From assembly GCA_028293625.1 (NCBI GenBank), contig JAQGOL010000008.1, forward strand, positions 62,001 through 126,000: 64,000 nucleotides of DNA, read 5' to 3'. Below the pieces are notes generated by a model that was not told where the DNA came from, made no database searches, and was given only the letters and a program-made list of their open reading frames with translations. The number at the start of each line of letters is the position of its first letter. Within the stretch, counting starts at the first letter, position 1. Source of the stretch: Chthoniobacteraceae bacterium. Lineage in GTDB: Bacteria > Verrucomicrobiota > Verrucomicrobiia > Chthoniobacterales > Chthoniobacteraceae. Below are positions 33,296-41,884 of the stretch, one piece after another. Position numbers and translations under genes: made by a program.

Positions 33296-34402
33296 CTACT
33301 CAGTTAAAATAAACCGGAAGATCGCCCCGCACCCTTCCTGGCTTTCCACGGTGATCTCGCCGCCGTGGGCCTCAATGATCTGTTTTACAATGGCAAGTCC
33401 AAGGCCGAGTCCCGCCCTTTTGGGATCCGGATCGGTTTCAAGTTTGTCAAAAACCCGGTTGAGCCGGTCGGCATGGATCCCTATGCCATCGTCGCGCACC
33501 CAGCATTCGATCCGGCTCCCCTCTCCTTTTGCGCCAACCTCCACCACGCCTTCGGGAGAAAAGCGGATCGCGTTTCCAATCAGATTTTGGAACACTCGCG
33601 CGATCTGTTCGGCATCGGCGTAGAGCGACAGCAGACGCGGCACCGCGTTGCGCAGGATCGTACCCGAATCGGCGGCGACAGCGGCCAATTCAGTCATTGA
33701 TCTTTGCACCAACGACCAGAGATCAACCGGACCGCGCTTCACCCGGATCTCCTGGCCTGTGCCAAGGTTGCGTTGGGATTGAAGCACATTATAAAGGAGC
33801 GCGTCGATGCGCTGCACACTTCGTTGCAAGGTCCTGAACATCTCGTCGGTTGCCGAATCGCGTCCCATGCAGTCCTCAGCCAGCAAGGCGGCCGTCAATG
33901 AAATTGAATTTAACGGACTACGCACATCGTGAACAAGGAAAGCGACCTCTTCCTCGCGTCTTGTTTGAAGCGAAACGGCTTGCTGCAGGGCAAAGGTCTC
34001 CACCGCATTGGCGATCGCTCCGTCAATGATCCTGTTCAACGTGCAGTGATCCCGGGCCGAAAGCAGAAGGTCAGCCTCTTCCGCCAGGTAGAGAATCACA
34101 TCGCGCAACAGATTATACTCGGCAACCACCTCGGTGATGTCGAACCCGGCTGAAAACCGCTGCAATGCGTGAACCGGCGGAGTGCTTATTGGCGCTTTAT
34201 TAAGCGGGGCAGCCTCAGCGGGATGAGCCAATGTCGCGACGATTTCGTCGATGAAATCAGGCATGTGATCATTCAACGCAGGCACGTCGAGTCCCGCCGT
34301 GCAGGGCAAGCGCCGTTCCAGCTGGCGCCATCGGTCGAGCAACACAAGTTTCTTCGCACGAAGCAGTGAGGCGAGTCGAAGAAGAGGGTCTGATTGAAAC
34401 AC
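33296..34402 (-). CDS. Soluble sensor histidine kinase with RsbR-like N-terminal domain
   Basis: 368 residues without membrane segments. Residues ~12-140 (LLRAKKLVLLDRWRQLE ... ITEVVAEYNLLRDVI) match the all-helical RsbRD N-terminal domain of stress-signalling proteins. A HisKA domain follows with His158 (FLVHDVRSPLNSI), and an HATPase domain near the C-terminus (NLIGNAIRFSPEG, DDGIGIHADRL, GLGLGLAIVKQII). Predicted cytoplasmic kinase; its partner regulator is unknown, the receiver-phosphatase at 31204 being one candidate by proximity. It converges with the hydrolase gene, four bases apart. Confidence 0.87.
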   Translation of the reverse strand: MFQSDPLLRLASLLRAKKLVLLDRWRQLERRLPCTAGLDVPALNDHMPDFIDEIVATLAHPAEAAPLNKAPISTPPVHALQRFSAGFDITEVVAEYNLLRDVILYLAEEADLLLSARDHCTLNRIIDGAIANAVETFALQQAVSLQTRREEEVAFLVHDVRSPLNSISLTAALLAEDCMGRDSATDEMFRTLQRSVQRIDALLYNVLQSQRNLGTGQEIRVKRGPVDLWSLVQRSMTELAAVAADSGTILRNAVPRLLSLYADAEQIARVFQNLIGNAIRFSPEGVVEVGAKGEGSRIECWVRDDGIGIHADRLNRVFDKLETDPDPKRAGLGLGLAIVKQIIEAHGGEITVESQEGCGAIFRFILTE

Positions 34403-34602
34403 AGGGATGGGTAAAAAAAGCGATGGTAAATAAGCTGCCGGCTTATAACGAGAGCGACATCAAATGTAACGTAAATTCAAGTTGGAAAGCGGTCGGTTTT
34501 AAGCACGGTTCAAGCGGCCGGTGCGACCAGCCTAGGTGGCGTCCACGTTATAAGCAATACACCCACCGGGCGCAAATTTTTCACCCCTCCGACCTCCTTT
34601 TA

Positions 34603-35232
34603 ATGAAAACTATCCAATACCGTCAAATCACCGCCATCATGTCGCTTGCCGCCCTTGTCTGGTGCGCGCCAATCGCCGTGGGAGAAACTGTCACCAGCAC
34701 CACCACTTCACTTGGCACTGTCAGTGAAGTGAGCCCCGAGATGCTTGTCATCCGCAGCTCCACGGAAGCGGCTCCAGTTCGCTACCGTTACAGCAAAACA
34801 ACCACCTACGTCGACGAAGCCGGCGCTCCGGTCTCCTTGGAGATGGTCCGTGCGGGACTTCCCGTGACTGTTTATTATGCGCAATCGGGCGATGAGATGA
34901 TCGCCAGTAAGGTTGTGGTAAGGAAACAAGTGGCGGTAAGCGCACCTGTTGCCGCACCAGCAGTCACACAGGAGCAAACTACTGTTACAACACAGCCGCC
35001 CGTCGAACGGCAGACCACGACCAGCACTGAAGTGGTCGAAAAATCCGATCGCAAGCGTGCCGTCATCGAACGAGCCGCGGTACGGCCTGCGCCGCCTGTC
35101 AGGAAGGTGGAAGTCATCGAAGCGGCTCCAAGAAAAGTGGAAGTGATTGAAGCGGCCCCTCGCAAGGTCGAAGTCATTGAACCCGTTGTCGTGGAGAAGA
35201 AGACCAAGACCACGATTACTGAGACGAAGTAA
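34603..35232 (+). CDS. Secreted protein with tandem KVEVIEAAPR repeats
   Basis: 209 residues from ATG 34603. Signal peptide MKTIQYRQITAIMSLAALVW... to IAVGE. Residues ~30-110 form a small beta domain (LGTVSEVSPEMLVIRS ... RYRYSKTTTYVDEAG) similar to short periplasmic OB-like modules. The C-terminal half is Val/Thr/Pro rich and ends in three near-identical copies of a ten-residue unit (KVEVIEAAPR), encoded by a 30-base repeat at about 35105-35190. A Pro-rich tail of this kind suggests a cell-wall spacer. Function unknown. A hairpin terminator follows. Confidence 0.72.
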   Translation: MKTIQYRQITAIMSLAALVWCAPIAVGETVTSTTTSLGTVSEVSPEMLVIRSSTEAAPVRYRYSKTTTYVDEAGAPVSLEMVRAGLPVTVYYAQSGDEMIASKVVVRKQVAVSAPVAAPAVTQEQTTVTTQPPVERQTTTSTEVVEKSDRKRAVIERAAVRPAPPVRKVEVIEAAPRKVEVIEAAPRKVEVIEPVVVEKKTKTTITETK

Positions 35233-35250
35233 CCGACGTTTTTTGCCAGC

Positions 35251-35281
35251 AAAGCCCGCAGTCGAAAAGACAGCGGGCTTT
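35251..35281. terminator. Bidirectional hairpin terminator
   Basis: AAAGCCCGC (35251-35259) pairs perfectly with GCGGGCTTT (35273-35281) around a 13-base loop. The A-rich left arm gives T residues after the stem on the minus strand as well. It lies between the convergent repeat-protein gene and the kinase gene, 19 and 29 bases from their stops. Confidence 0.72.
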
Positions 35282-35309
35282 CGCCTGTACAAGCAAGGCG
35301 CGGTCCGGT

Positions 35310-36806
35310 TCACCCTTCCACCGGCGGCGGCCGATGGAGTTTACTATCGGCGACCGGGAGGGTGATGCTTACTTCCAATCCATGCGGCGATCGGTTGCGC
35401 GCAAGCACCGAGCCGCACATTGATTCGACGCAGCTCTTTACAATCGCAAGCCCGAGACCGCTTCCGCCTGTCTCACGGGTCCTTGAACTGTCAATCCGGT
35501 AGAATGCATCGAAGATTCGGGGCAACTCCGATTCCGGCACGCCCTGGCCGCTGTCGGCTACCACAATCTGAATCCCTTCACGGCCTCGGGCGGCCGAGAG
35601 TGTAATGGGAGTGGCGGAGCCGGCGTGCCGAATTGCGTTGCGAACCAGGTTGCCAACCGCGCGGATGAGAAGGTCGGGATCAGCGGCGACTATCAGATCC
35701 TCCTGAATATCGAGCACGACGGCCGCCTCCTCGACGGCTTCACGCCTGACCGCTTCTTCCGCGACTTCACGAATGCGGACCGGCTGTAGATTGACCGCCA
35801 TCGCGCCAAAGGAGGCCTTGGAAAAAGAGAGCAGTTCACCGACCAAAGCGGCGATCTGTTCGGCCTTATCCGAAGCGGATCGGATATAAACGGTTTGATC
35901 TTCATGCGCCCGCTGCTCGAGGATTCCCAACGTGATCTGGAGACGGGCAAGCGGAGAGCAAAGCTCGTGGGCGATATCGCCAAGAAACCGTTTTTGGCCG
36001 GTCACAAAACCGTCGAGCCTGCCAGCCATTTGATTGATTGCCTCGCCAAGCAGACCGAGTTCATCCCGGCGCCGCGAGTCAACCCGCACATCAAAACGGC
36101 CATCGGCGATCTGGCGGGTGGCGCGGGTGATCTGCGCGATGGCGCGGGTAATGCCGCGTGCCAGGGGAAGCCAAAACAGCATTGAAAAAATGATGGTCCC
36201 AAAGATCAGGATGATCCAAGGCGTTGTATCGAACACGAGGCCCCCGCCGCTGAGGGTGTTCGCTTTGGCAACGAAAACCACGCGCATCGGGGCACCGGCC
36301 TGCGGGTTATCGAGCCAGGCGGTCGCAAGCAGCCAGTAACGGGTCGGCTCGGTCGTGCGCAAAAGGGCGCGCAGCGAAGGACGCCACCGTCGGAACCCTT
36401 CCATCTGGCCACGGGAAGGAACAACGGGCGCCGTTGCATCGGGCTGTTTGAAGGGTTGCGGGCCGGAGAAATCGGGCCTTGCCGACATCCGCGCAAGAAC
36501 ATCGGCAGGCAGTTCGCCGACATCGCCAATCAGCTCGCGGTTTTCATCGTCAAAGAAGGCAAATCGCACATGGTAAGCCTCGTTATAACGGTGGATGACC
36601 TGATCCCATTCATCCACCGGCGTCGTATTAAGCTCGCCTACGATCAGGTTGCGAACAGCCTCGATGCGTTCCCGCGCCCCGCTCGCCAGCAACCAATCGA
36701 GATTAAAAAGAAACTGGGCGTTAAAGAGCAATGCGACCACGGCGGCCACCGCAACAAGGTTTAAAAAAAGCCAGAAAAGGATTTTGGCGTAGAGAGGAAG
36801 TCGCAT
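35310..36806 (-). CDS. Membrane sensor histidine kinase (CpxA/EnvZ type)
   Basis: 498 residues. Two membrane segments (about 8-36 and 195-215) bound a periplasmic sensor of about 160 residues. A HAMP domain (212-265), a HisKA domain with His280 (LGDIAHELCSPLARL) and an HATPase domain (NLVRNAIRHAG, DSGQGVPESELP, GLGLAIVKSCVES) follow. Architecture fits envelope-stress kinases such as CpxA. The OmpR-type regulator gene lies 54 bases upstream on the same strand, so the pair forms an operon divergent from the CpxP-like and type II secretion genes. The sensed signal is unknown. Confidence 0.9.
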   Translation of the reverse strand: MRLPLYAKILFWLFLNLVAVAAVVALLFNAQFLFNLDWLLASGARERIEAVRNLIVGELNTTPVDEWDQVIHRYNEAYHVRFAFFDDENRELIGDVGELPADVLARMSARPDFSGPQPFKQPDATAPVVPSRGQMEGFRRWRPSLRALLRTTEPTRYWLLATAWLDNPQAGAPMRVVFVAKANTLSGGGLVFDTTPWIILIFGTIIFSMLFWLPLARGITRAIAQITRATRQIADGRFDVRVDSRRRDELGLLGEAINQMAGRLDGFVTGQKRFLGDIAHELCSPLARLQITLGILEQRAHEDQTVYIRSASDKAEQIAALVGELLSFSKASFGAMAVNLQPVRIREVAEEAVRREAVEEAAVVLDIQEDLIVAADPDLLIRAVGNLVRNAIRHAGSATPITLSAARGREGIQIVVADSGQGVPESELPRIFDAFYRIDSSRTRETGGSGLGLAIVKSCVESMCGSVLARNRSPHGLEVSITLPVADSKLHRPPPVEG

Positions 36807-36860
36807 CAGGAATGGAGGTCGCTTTAAGGCGTTAAAACCGGGACGATTACGAGGATGGCG

Positions 36861-37613
36861 TCAGATTGCGTCGGGGTTGATGAGCATGTAGCCGACTGCC
36901 CGGAACGTTTGGATAAAACGGGGCGCTTTGGGATCGTCCCCCAGCTTTTTACGCAGCGACCAGATGTGGACGTCAATGGAGCGGTCGAGTCCGTCGTAAT
37001 CGCGGTCGGCGATCGATTCAATAAGCTGCTCTCTCGTCTTCACGCGGCCCCGGGCCCGGGCAAGCGACGTCAACAGTTCAAATTCAAGTGTGGTTAACTT
37101 GAGCGGCTGGCCGTCAAGAATCGCCACCCGCGGCCCGGGATTGATCCGCAACGGCCCAACCACGATTTCCGCTTCGGGAGCGCGCTCAACAGTCGACCCC
37201 GGACGCGAGTTGCGGCGTGTGACAGCCCGCAAACGGGCCAGCAGTTCGCGCGAGGAAAACGTTTTGGGAAGATAGTCGTCCGCGCCCATTTCAAGCCCGA
37301 CAATGCGATCGGTTTCTTCGCCCCGGGAAGTGAGCATAAGGACCGGGACATCGGACCGGCTCCGAATTCGGCGCAGGACTTCGAATCCATCGAGGCCGGG
37401 AAGATTCACATCGAGGATGACGGCGTGGAATTTTTCAGCAGCGGCGCGTTCGACTCCGGCGGGTCCATTATGCTCAGCAACAACTTCATAACCAAGCGGC
37501 TGCAGATAATCGCTGATGAGTGCGCACAATTCGCGCTCATCGTCGATGATCAATATCCGGGTGGCGGTGGAGGAAGGCGCCGCGTGGGGCTTGGGAGCGG
37601 AGGGAAACGACAT
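36861..37613 (-). CDS. OmpR/PhoB-family response regulator
   Basis: 250 residues. The receiver domain has Asp24/Asp25, phospho-acceptor Asp68 (AVILDVNLPGLDG) and Lys117 (DDYLPKTF). A winged-helix DNA-binding domain at about 150-245 carries LKLTTLEFELLTSLARARGRVKTR in its first part and DVHIWSLRKKLGDDP in the recognition region. A 15-residue Pro/Ser/Ala-rich N-terminal extension precedes the receiver. First gene of the two-component operon. The 265-base divergent region in front of it contains a direct repeat of the kind bound by this family (37710-37726), so it likely controls the CpxP-like/type II secretion transcript, itself, or both. Confidence 0.9.
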   Translation of the reverse strand: MSFPSAPKPHAAPSSTATRILIIDDERELCALISDYLQPLGYEVVAEHNGPAGVERAAAEKFHAVILDVNLPGLDGFEVLRRIRSRSDVPVLMLTSRGEETDRIVGLEMGADDYLPKTFSSRELLARLRAVTRRNSRPGSTVERAPEAEIVVGPLRINPGPRVAILDGQPLKLTTLEFELLTSLARARGRVKTREQLIESIADRDYDGLDRSIDVHIWSLRKKLGDDPKAPRFIQTFRAVGYMLINPDAI

Positions 37614-37709
37614 GGCGGAAAATTAAACGGTGAAAATACCGGACAAGGCATCCAGGATGCGTGACCTGAAGGCGAAGATTAGCGCGTGATCTTTTAAAAA
37701 CGCTGCAAA

Positions 37710-37726
37710 CTTAATGCTCTCTTAAC
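37710..37726. promoter_or_regulatory. PmrA-box-like direct repeat (candidate regulator operator)
   Basis: CTTAAT (37710-37715) and CTTAAC (37721-37726) repeat with an 11-base period, matching the YTTAA(K)-N5-YTTAA(K) layout bound by OmpR-family regulators such as PmrA. It lies 97 bases before the regulator start and 153 before the CpxP-like start. Binding by the adjacent regulator is inference. Confidence 0.45.
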
Positions 37727-37878
37727 AATTTTCCCGCCCCGTTCTAACGCAATCCAAACAGAGCCCGTGTTGAGTCTTTTAAGGAAACCCGACTGGGATT
37801 CCCCCGCGACGATCGTTTCCGGCAAATCAGCTGGGCCGGCCGTTGTTGAACTCCTCCAGCAGCACAAAGACTCATCAT

Positions 37879-38430
37879 ATGAAAACCATCAAATTCACAG
37901 CCCTGAGCGCCGCCATCGCCGCGACACTCACCCTGACGACCGCTTCGGTTCTGGCCCAAGCTGATAACGCCAATGGCGGCAATCGCCGCGGCGGCACCCC
38001 GGAAGAATTTCGCCAGCGCATGAACGATCGTCTCAAAACATCGCTGAAAGCGACCGACGAAGAATGGACCATTATCCAGCCGCTTCTTGAAAAAGTGACA
38101 ACCAAACAGCGGGAAGCAGCCGGCAGCCGTTTTGGCGGAATGCGCGGCGGCCCCGGTGGTGGTGGTCCTGGCGGACGCGGCGGAAACGGTGGCGGCGCAC
38201 CTGCCGCGGATCAAGGCCCCCGCAGCGCCGGATCGGTGGCGAGCGAAGCGCTTCGCACCGCGCTCGAGAGCGATGCCACCACCCCGGCCGACATCAAAAC
38301 CAAGCTTGCCGCTGTTCGCGACGCCCGCAAAAAAGCCGCCGCTGAACTTGCCGCAGCCCGTGAAGAGCTCAGCAAAGTGCTTTCCGTGCGCCAGGAAGCC
38401 GCGCTCGTCTCCAACGGCATTCTCGAATAA
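37879..38430 (+). CDS. Periplasmic CpxP/Spy-like helical protein
   Basis: 183 residues from the ATG at 37879, which gives a clear signal peptide (KFTALSAAIAATLTLTTASVLAQA). The mature protein is helical and charged (EFRQRMNDRLKTSLKATDEE; ADIKTKLAAVRDARKKAAAE), interrupted by a Gly-rich linker (GGPGGGGPGGRGGNGGG). It resembles the Spy/CpxP-like periplasmic chaperones of the Planctomycetes-Verrucomicrobia group, but the LTxxQ motifs are not clear, so assignment is tentative. It is divergent from the two-component pair and ends seven bases before gspE, so it is probably the first gene of the type II secretion transcript. Confidence 0.72.
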   Translation: MKTIKFTALSAAIAATLTLTTASVLAQADNANGGNRRGGTPEEFRQRMNDRLKTSLKATDEEWTIIQPLLEKVTTKQREAAGSRFGGMRGGPGGGGPGGRGGNGGGAPAADQGPRSAGSVASEALRTALESDATTPADIKTKLAAVRDARKKAAAELAAAREELSKVLSVRQEAALVSNGILE

Positions 38431-38437
38431 GCCCACC

Positions 38438-40156
38438 GTGAGCGTCCTCCCCCCGCCGCAATCACCTTCCGCCCCGCGCACCGAACTCCTGAGCTCCATG
38501 GTGGAGCGCCAGCAGCTCTCCGCGATGGACGCCGAGGCTCTTGAACAGCTTCGTGATGCGGGCGAACTGCAGGCCAACACCGAGGAGCAAGTCCTCCAAT
38601 GGCTGGCCGGGGAATACGGACTCACTTATACCGCGCTCGAAAACATCGAGCCGGACCGCTCGCTGCTCGCGCGTTTTTCCGCACGAATCCTTCTTAAAGA
38701 AGAACTTCTGCCACTTCGCCAGATTGGCGATGTGGTGGAAGTGGCAGCCAGCCGGCTTTTTGCCACGCCGGGACTGGAAAGTCTGAGGGCGTTGACCGAC
38801 CTCAAGTTGCGGCCGGTCCTTGCTCCGAGCGAGGCGCTTCAGCGTGAGATCAAAAAACATCTCGGCGTAGGCGCCGATACGCTCAACCTCCTCGAACAGG
38901 ACGAGAGCTTTCAGGTTGTCGCCGAAGATCGCGAAGATTCAGGCGACCTTGATAAAGCCGCCGCTGATGCCTCCATCATCCGGTTCGTCAACCAGGTGCT
39001 TGGCGATGCGATTTCATTGCGCGCCTCGGATGTGCATATCGAACCGTTTGAACACGAGCTGCGCATCCGCTACCGGATCGACGGTTTGCTTCAGGAAATC
39101 CCCGTCCCCGGACAGATCAAACGGTTCCAGCCGGCCATCGTCTCGCGCGTCAAGATCCTGAGCAATCTCGATATCGCGGAAAAACGGGTGCCGCAGGATG
39201 GCCGCATCAAGATCCGGGTCAAAGGAAGCGAGGTCGATATCCGCGTTTCCGTCATCCCGATGCTGCATGGTGAAGCGGTCGTCATGCGGTTGCTGCGCCA
39301 GGATGCCGGCGTCATTGGACTTTCCGGAATGGGCATGGCGGAGCGTGAACGCAATCTTTTCGAGCACGTATTGGAAATGCCGCACGGAATCGCGCTCGTG
39401 ACAGGGCCGACCGGAAGCGGCAAGACGACCACGCTCTACAGCGCGCTCCATCAGATTAACGATTCGATCCGCAAAATTATCACGATCGAAGACCCGGTCG
39501 AATATCAGCTCAAGGGGATCAATCAGATCCAGGTCTCTGAAAAAGCGGGCCTTACTTTTGCCCGCGGACTGCGTGCCATTTTGCGGCACGATCCCGATGT
39601 CGTTCTCATCGGAGAAATTCGGGATAAAGAAACGGCACAGATCGCGGTCCAGGCATCGCTGACCGGGCACATGGTTTTCTCCACGCTCCACACCAACGAC
39701 GCCGCCGGAGCGCTTCCGCGGTTGGTTGATATGGGCGTGGAACCGTATCTGGTTGCCTCTTCTCTGGAAGCGGTCATCGCCCAGCGCCTGGTCCGCGTGC
39801 TCTGCAAGGATTGCAAGGAAGAGGATACTTCGGCGCGCACCCAGGCTTTGAAAGAGCGCATCCCGGTCTTGCGTGATGTCCAAATTTTCCGCGGCGTTGG
39901 CTGCAAGGCATGCCGCATGACCGGCTACACGGGACGGCGCGCCATTTTTGAGCTGATGACGATGAGCACCGCGATCCGGCAGGTGCTTCTTCGGGGCGGT
40001 TCTAGCATGGAGATTAAAGAACAGGCCAAGCGCGAGGGAATGCGCCCGCTGATCGAGGACGGATGGCGCCTGGTCTGCGACGGAGTCACGACGCCGGCCG
40101 AGGTTTACAGGGTTTCCAAAGACGAGAGCGAGGAAGGGCTCGTCGCCGCCGTTTAA
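38438..40156 (+). CDS. gspE: Type II secretion ATPase GspE
   Basis: 572 residues from a GTG at 38438, the first in-frame start after the preceding stop; ATG 38498 is an alternative. N1E-like domain (~20-140), then the ATPase core: ASDVHIEP, P-loop GPTGSGKT (323-330), EDPVEYQL, Walker B with IGEIRDKETA, STLHTNDAAGALPRLVDMG. The zinc-binding tetracysteine is present as CKDC (456-459) and CKAC (489-492), followed by MTGYTGRRAIFELM. Powers pseudopilus assembly from the cytoplasmic face with GspL and GspF. Six bases separate it from gspF. Confidence 0.93.
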   Translation: MSVLPPPQSPSAPRTELLSSMVERQQLSAMDAEALEQLRDAGELQANTEEQVLQWLAGEYGLTYTALENIEPDRSLLARFSARILLKEELLPLRQIGDVVEVAASRLFATPGLESLRALTDLKLRPVLAPSEALQREIKKHLGVGADTLNLLEQDESFQVVAEDREDSGDLDKAAADASIIRFVNQVLGDAISLRASDVHIEPFEHELRIRYRIDGLLQEIPVPGQIKRFQPAIVSRVKILSNLDIAEKRVPQDGRIKIRVKGSEVDIRVSVIPMLHGEAVVMRLLRQDAGVIGLSGMGMAERERNLFEHVLEMPHGIALVTGPTGSGKTTTLYSALHQINDSIRKIITIEDPVEYQLKGINQIQVSEKAGLTFARGLRAILRHDPDVVLIGEIRDKETAQIAVQASLTGHMVFSTLHTNDAAGALPRLVDMGVEPYLVASSLEAVIAQRLVRVLCKDCKEEDTSARTQALKERIPVLRDVQIFRGVGCKACRMTGYTGRRAIFELMTMSTAIRQVLLRGGSSMEIKEQAKREGMRPLIEDGWRLVCDGVTTPAEVYRVSKDESEEGLVAAV

Positions 40157-40162
40157 CCTGCC

Positions 40163-41434
40163 ATGGCGACTTTCGAATATCGGGCAATGCAGACAAATGG
40201 CGGGGTCTCGGAAGGACGCCTCGAAGCGAGCGGCCGCCAGGATGCCGTCCGGCTTTTGGAACAGCGCGGACTCACCCCGGTCAAGTTGGTTGAGAGCGGC
40301 AATGGCACCGTGGCCGCTTCGCGCAATGGCGCCGCCAAGGCCGCGAGTTCCAACCCTGCTGCCGCTGCCGGCAAAAAATGGGGCTGGCAATCGACCAAAA
40401 TCTCTTTTGCCGCGCTGGAGGATTTCACCCGTTCCCTTGCGAGCCTTCTCGCCGCCAGCGTCCCATTGAGCCGGGCGCTGACCATTCTTTATAAGGAGAC
40501 CGCCAATCCGGTCGCGGGCGCCAAGTGGAAGGAACTCCACGACATGGTCATCGACGGCATTTCGCTGGCTGAAGCCATGAACCGTTCGCCGGATGTTTTC
40601 CCCCGGGTTTACGTGGCGATGGTCGAGGCGGGCGAAGCGGGTGGTTTTCTCGATGTAGTCCTCGGTCAGGTAGCCGATTTTCAAGCCCGGGAGAAGGAAC
40701 TGCGCGCCAAGGTCACTTCGGCCATGATGTATCCGGCCGTGCTCCTTTTTTTGGCCATCTCGGTTCTGATTTTCCTGATGGTTTTCTTTATCCCCCGGTT
40801 CAAAACCTTGTTTGAAGGATTTGATGCCGCCCTCCCCCTGGTTACCCAGGTCATCGTCGGGATCAGCGATTCGATGCGGCATTACGGCCTCTTCATGGCT
40901 GCCGGAGTCGGCGCATTGATCTATTTGGGCCGCCGCTGGTTTACTTTGGACAGCAGCCGGCGCACCTGGGAAAAATGGCTGCTTCGTTCACCGGTGGTCG
41001 GGCCGCTGGCCGCCAAGATTGCCATGGCACGATTCTGCCGCATGCTGGGGACACTGCTTGGGGCTGGTGTTTCACTTATCAACGCGCTGGCCGTCTCACG
41101 CCGCTCCCTTGGTTATCAGACTCTCATTGATCTGGTAAGCGACTCCACCGAACGGGTTAAAAAAGGCGAGGCGCTCGGCGCCAGTCTTGCCGATTGCCGC
41201 GCGCTTTTTGCCGGATCGACTCTGGAGATGATTGCGGTGGCGGAGGAAAGCGGCCGGCTCGATGTGGAGCTGGTGCGTCTGGCAGGAGTGACCGAAGTGA
41301 CCCTGGATCGCCAGCTTAAGACGGCCGTGGCGCTGGCTGAACCGCTCATGCTTTTCCTCATTGCCGGCCTGATCGGCACCATTTTTATCGGCATGGTTCT
41401 GCCGATCTTTACCATTCAGGACTCCATCAAATAA
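40163..41434 (+). CDS. gspF: Type II secretion inner-membrane platform protein GspF
   Basis: 423 residues. Starts with the family motif TFEYRAMQTNGGVSEGRLEA. Two T2SSF repeats each carry a helical cytoplasmic domain (FTRSLASLLAASVPLSRAL; RFCRMLGTLLGAGVSLINAL) and hydrophobic segments near residues 190-215, 255-270 and 395-420. An Ala/Ser-rich linker lies between the N-terminal region and the first repeat. Platform for pseudopilin assembly with GspE and GspL. Confidence 0.93.
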   Translation: MATFEYRAMQTNGGVSEGRLEASGRQDAVRLLEQRGLTPVKLVESGNGTVAASRNGAAKAASSNPAAAAGKKWGWQSTKISFAALEDFTRSLASLLAASVPLSRALTILYKETANPVAGAKWKELHDMVIDGISLAEAMNRSPDVFPRVYVAMVEAGEAGGFLDVVLGQVADFQAREKELRAKVTSAMMYPAVLLFLAISVLIFLMVFFIPRFKTLFEGFDAALPLVTQVIVGISDSMRHYGLFMAAGVGALIYLGRRWFTLDSSRRTWEKWLLRSPVVGPLAAKIAMARFCRMLGTLLGAGVSLINALAVSRRSLGYQTLIDLVSDSTERVKKGEALGASLADCRALFAGSTLEMIAVAEESGRLDVELVRLAGVTEVTLDRQLKTAVALAEPLMLFLIAGLIGTIFIGMVLPIFTIQDSIK

Positions 41435-41440
41435 TCGCTT

Positions 41441-41884
41441 ATGAAATCCAACCTCCATCGCTTCAACCGCCGCCGTCGCCAGCAAGCCTTTACCCTGGTG
41501 GAAATGCTGCTTGTGCTTGTCATCCTCGCGGTGCTGGCAGCCATCGTGATTCCTAAAATGTCCGGCCGCAGCCAGCAGGCCAAAATCACCGCCGCCAAGG
41601 CCGACATCTCGGGGATCGAAATGGCGCTCGATTCTTTTGAGGTCGATACCGGTGGATACCCGGCCGGCAGTAATGGACTTAATTCGTTGATCGACGAGCC
41701 AACCGGCGCCCAGAACTGGAGAGGGCCGTATCTGAAAAAAATGCCCGTCGATCCATGGGGCAATTCCTATATCTATTCGTATCCCGGCAAGAACAATCCC
41801 AAGGGGATCGACCTCTCTTCCATGGGACCTGATCTTCACACCGGCGGGGATGACGACATCACCAACTGGGATGCTAAAAAGTAG
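41441..41884 (+). CDS. gspG: Major pseudopilin GspG
   Basis: 147 residues, the usual length. Prepilin leader with cleavage site QQA|FTLVEMLLVLVILAVLA: residue -1 is Ala rather than the usual Gly, and Glu5 is present. The C-terminal calcium-loop region DPWGNSYIYSYPG and the GPDLHTGGDDDITNWD ending are typical of GspG. Major subunit of the periplasmic pseudopilus. The short gene end overlaps the next pseudopilin start. Confidence 0.93.
   Translation: MKSNLHRFNRRRRQQAFTLVEMLLVLVILAVLAAIVIPKMSGRSQQAKITAAKADISGIEMALDSFEVDTGGYPAGSNGLNSLIDEPTGAQNWRGPYLKKMPVDPWGNSYIYSYPGKNNPKGIDLSSMGPDLHTGGDDDITNWDAKK

Noticed and set aside
39014-40882. Long minus-strand open frame antisense to gspE and gspF
   Set aside because: The plus-strand frames hold complete GspE and GspF motifs; the antisense translation is rich in Arg/Gly/His with no family resemblance.
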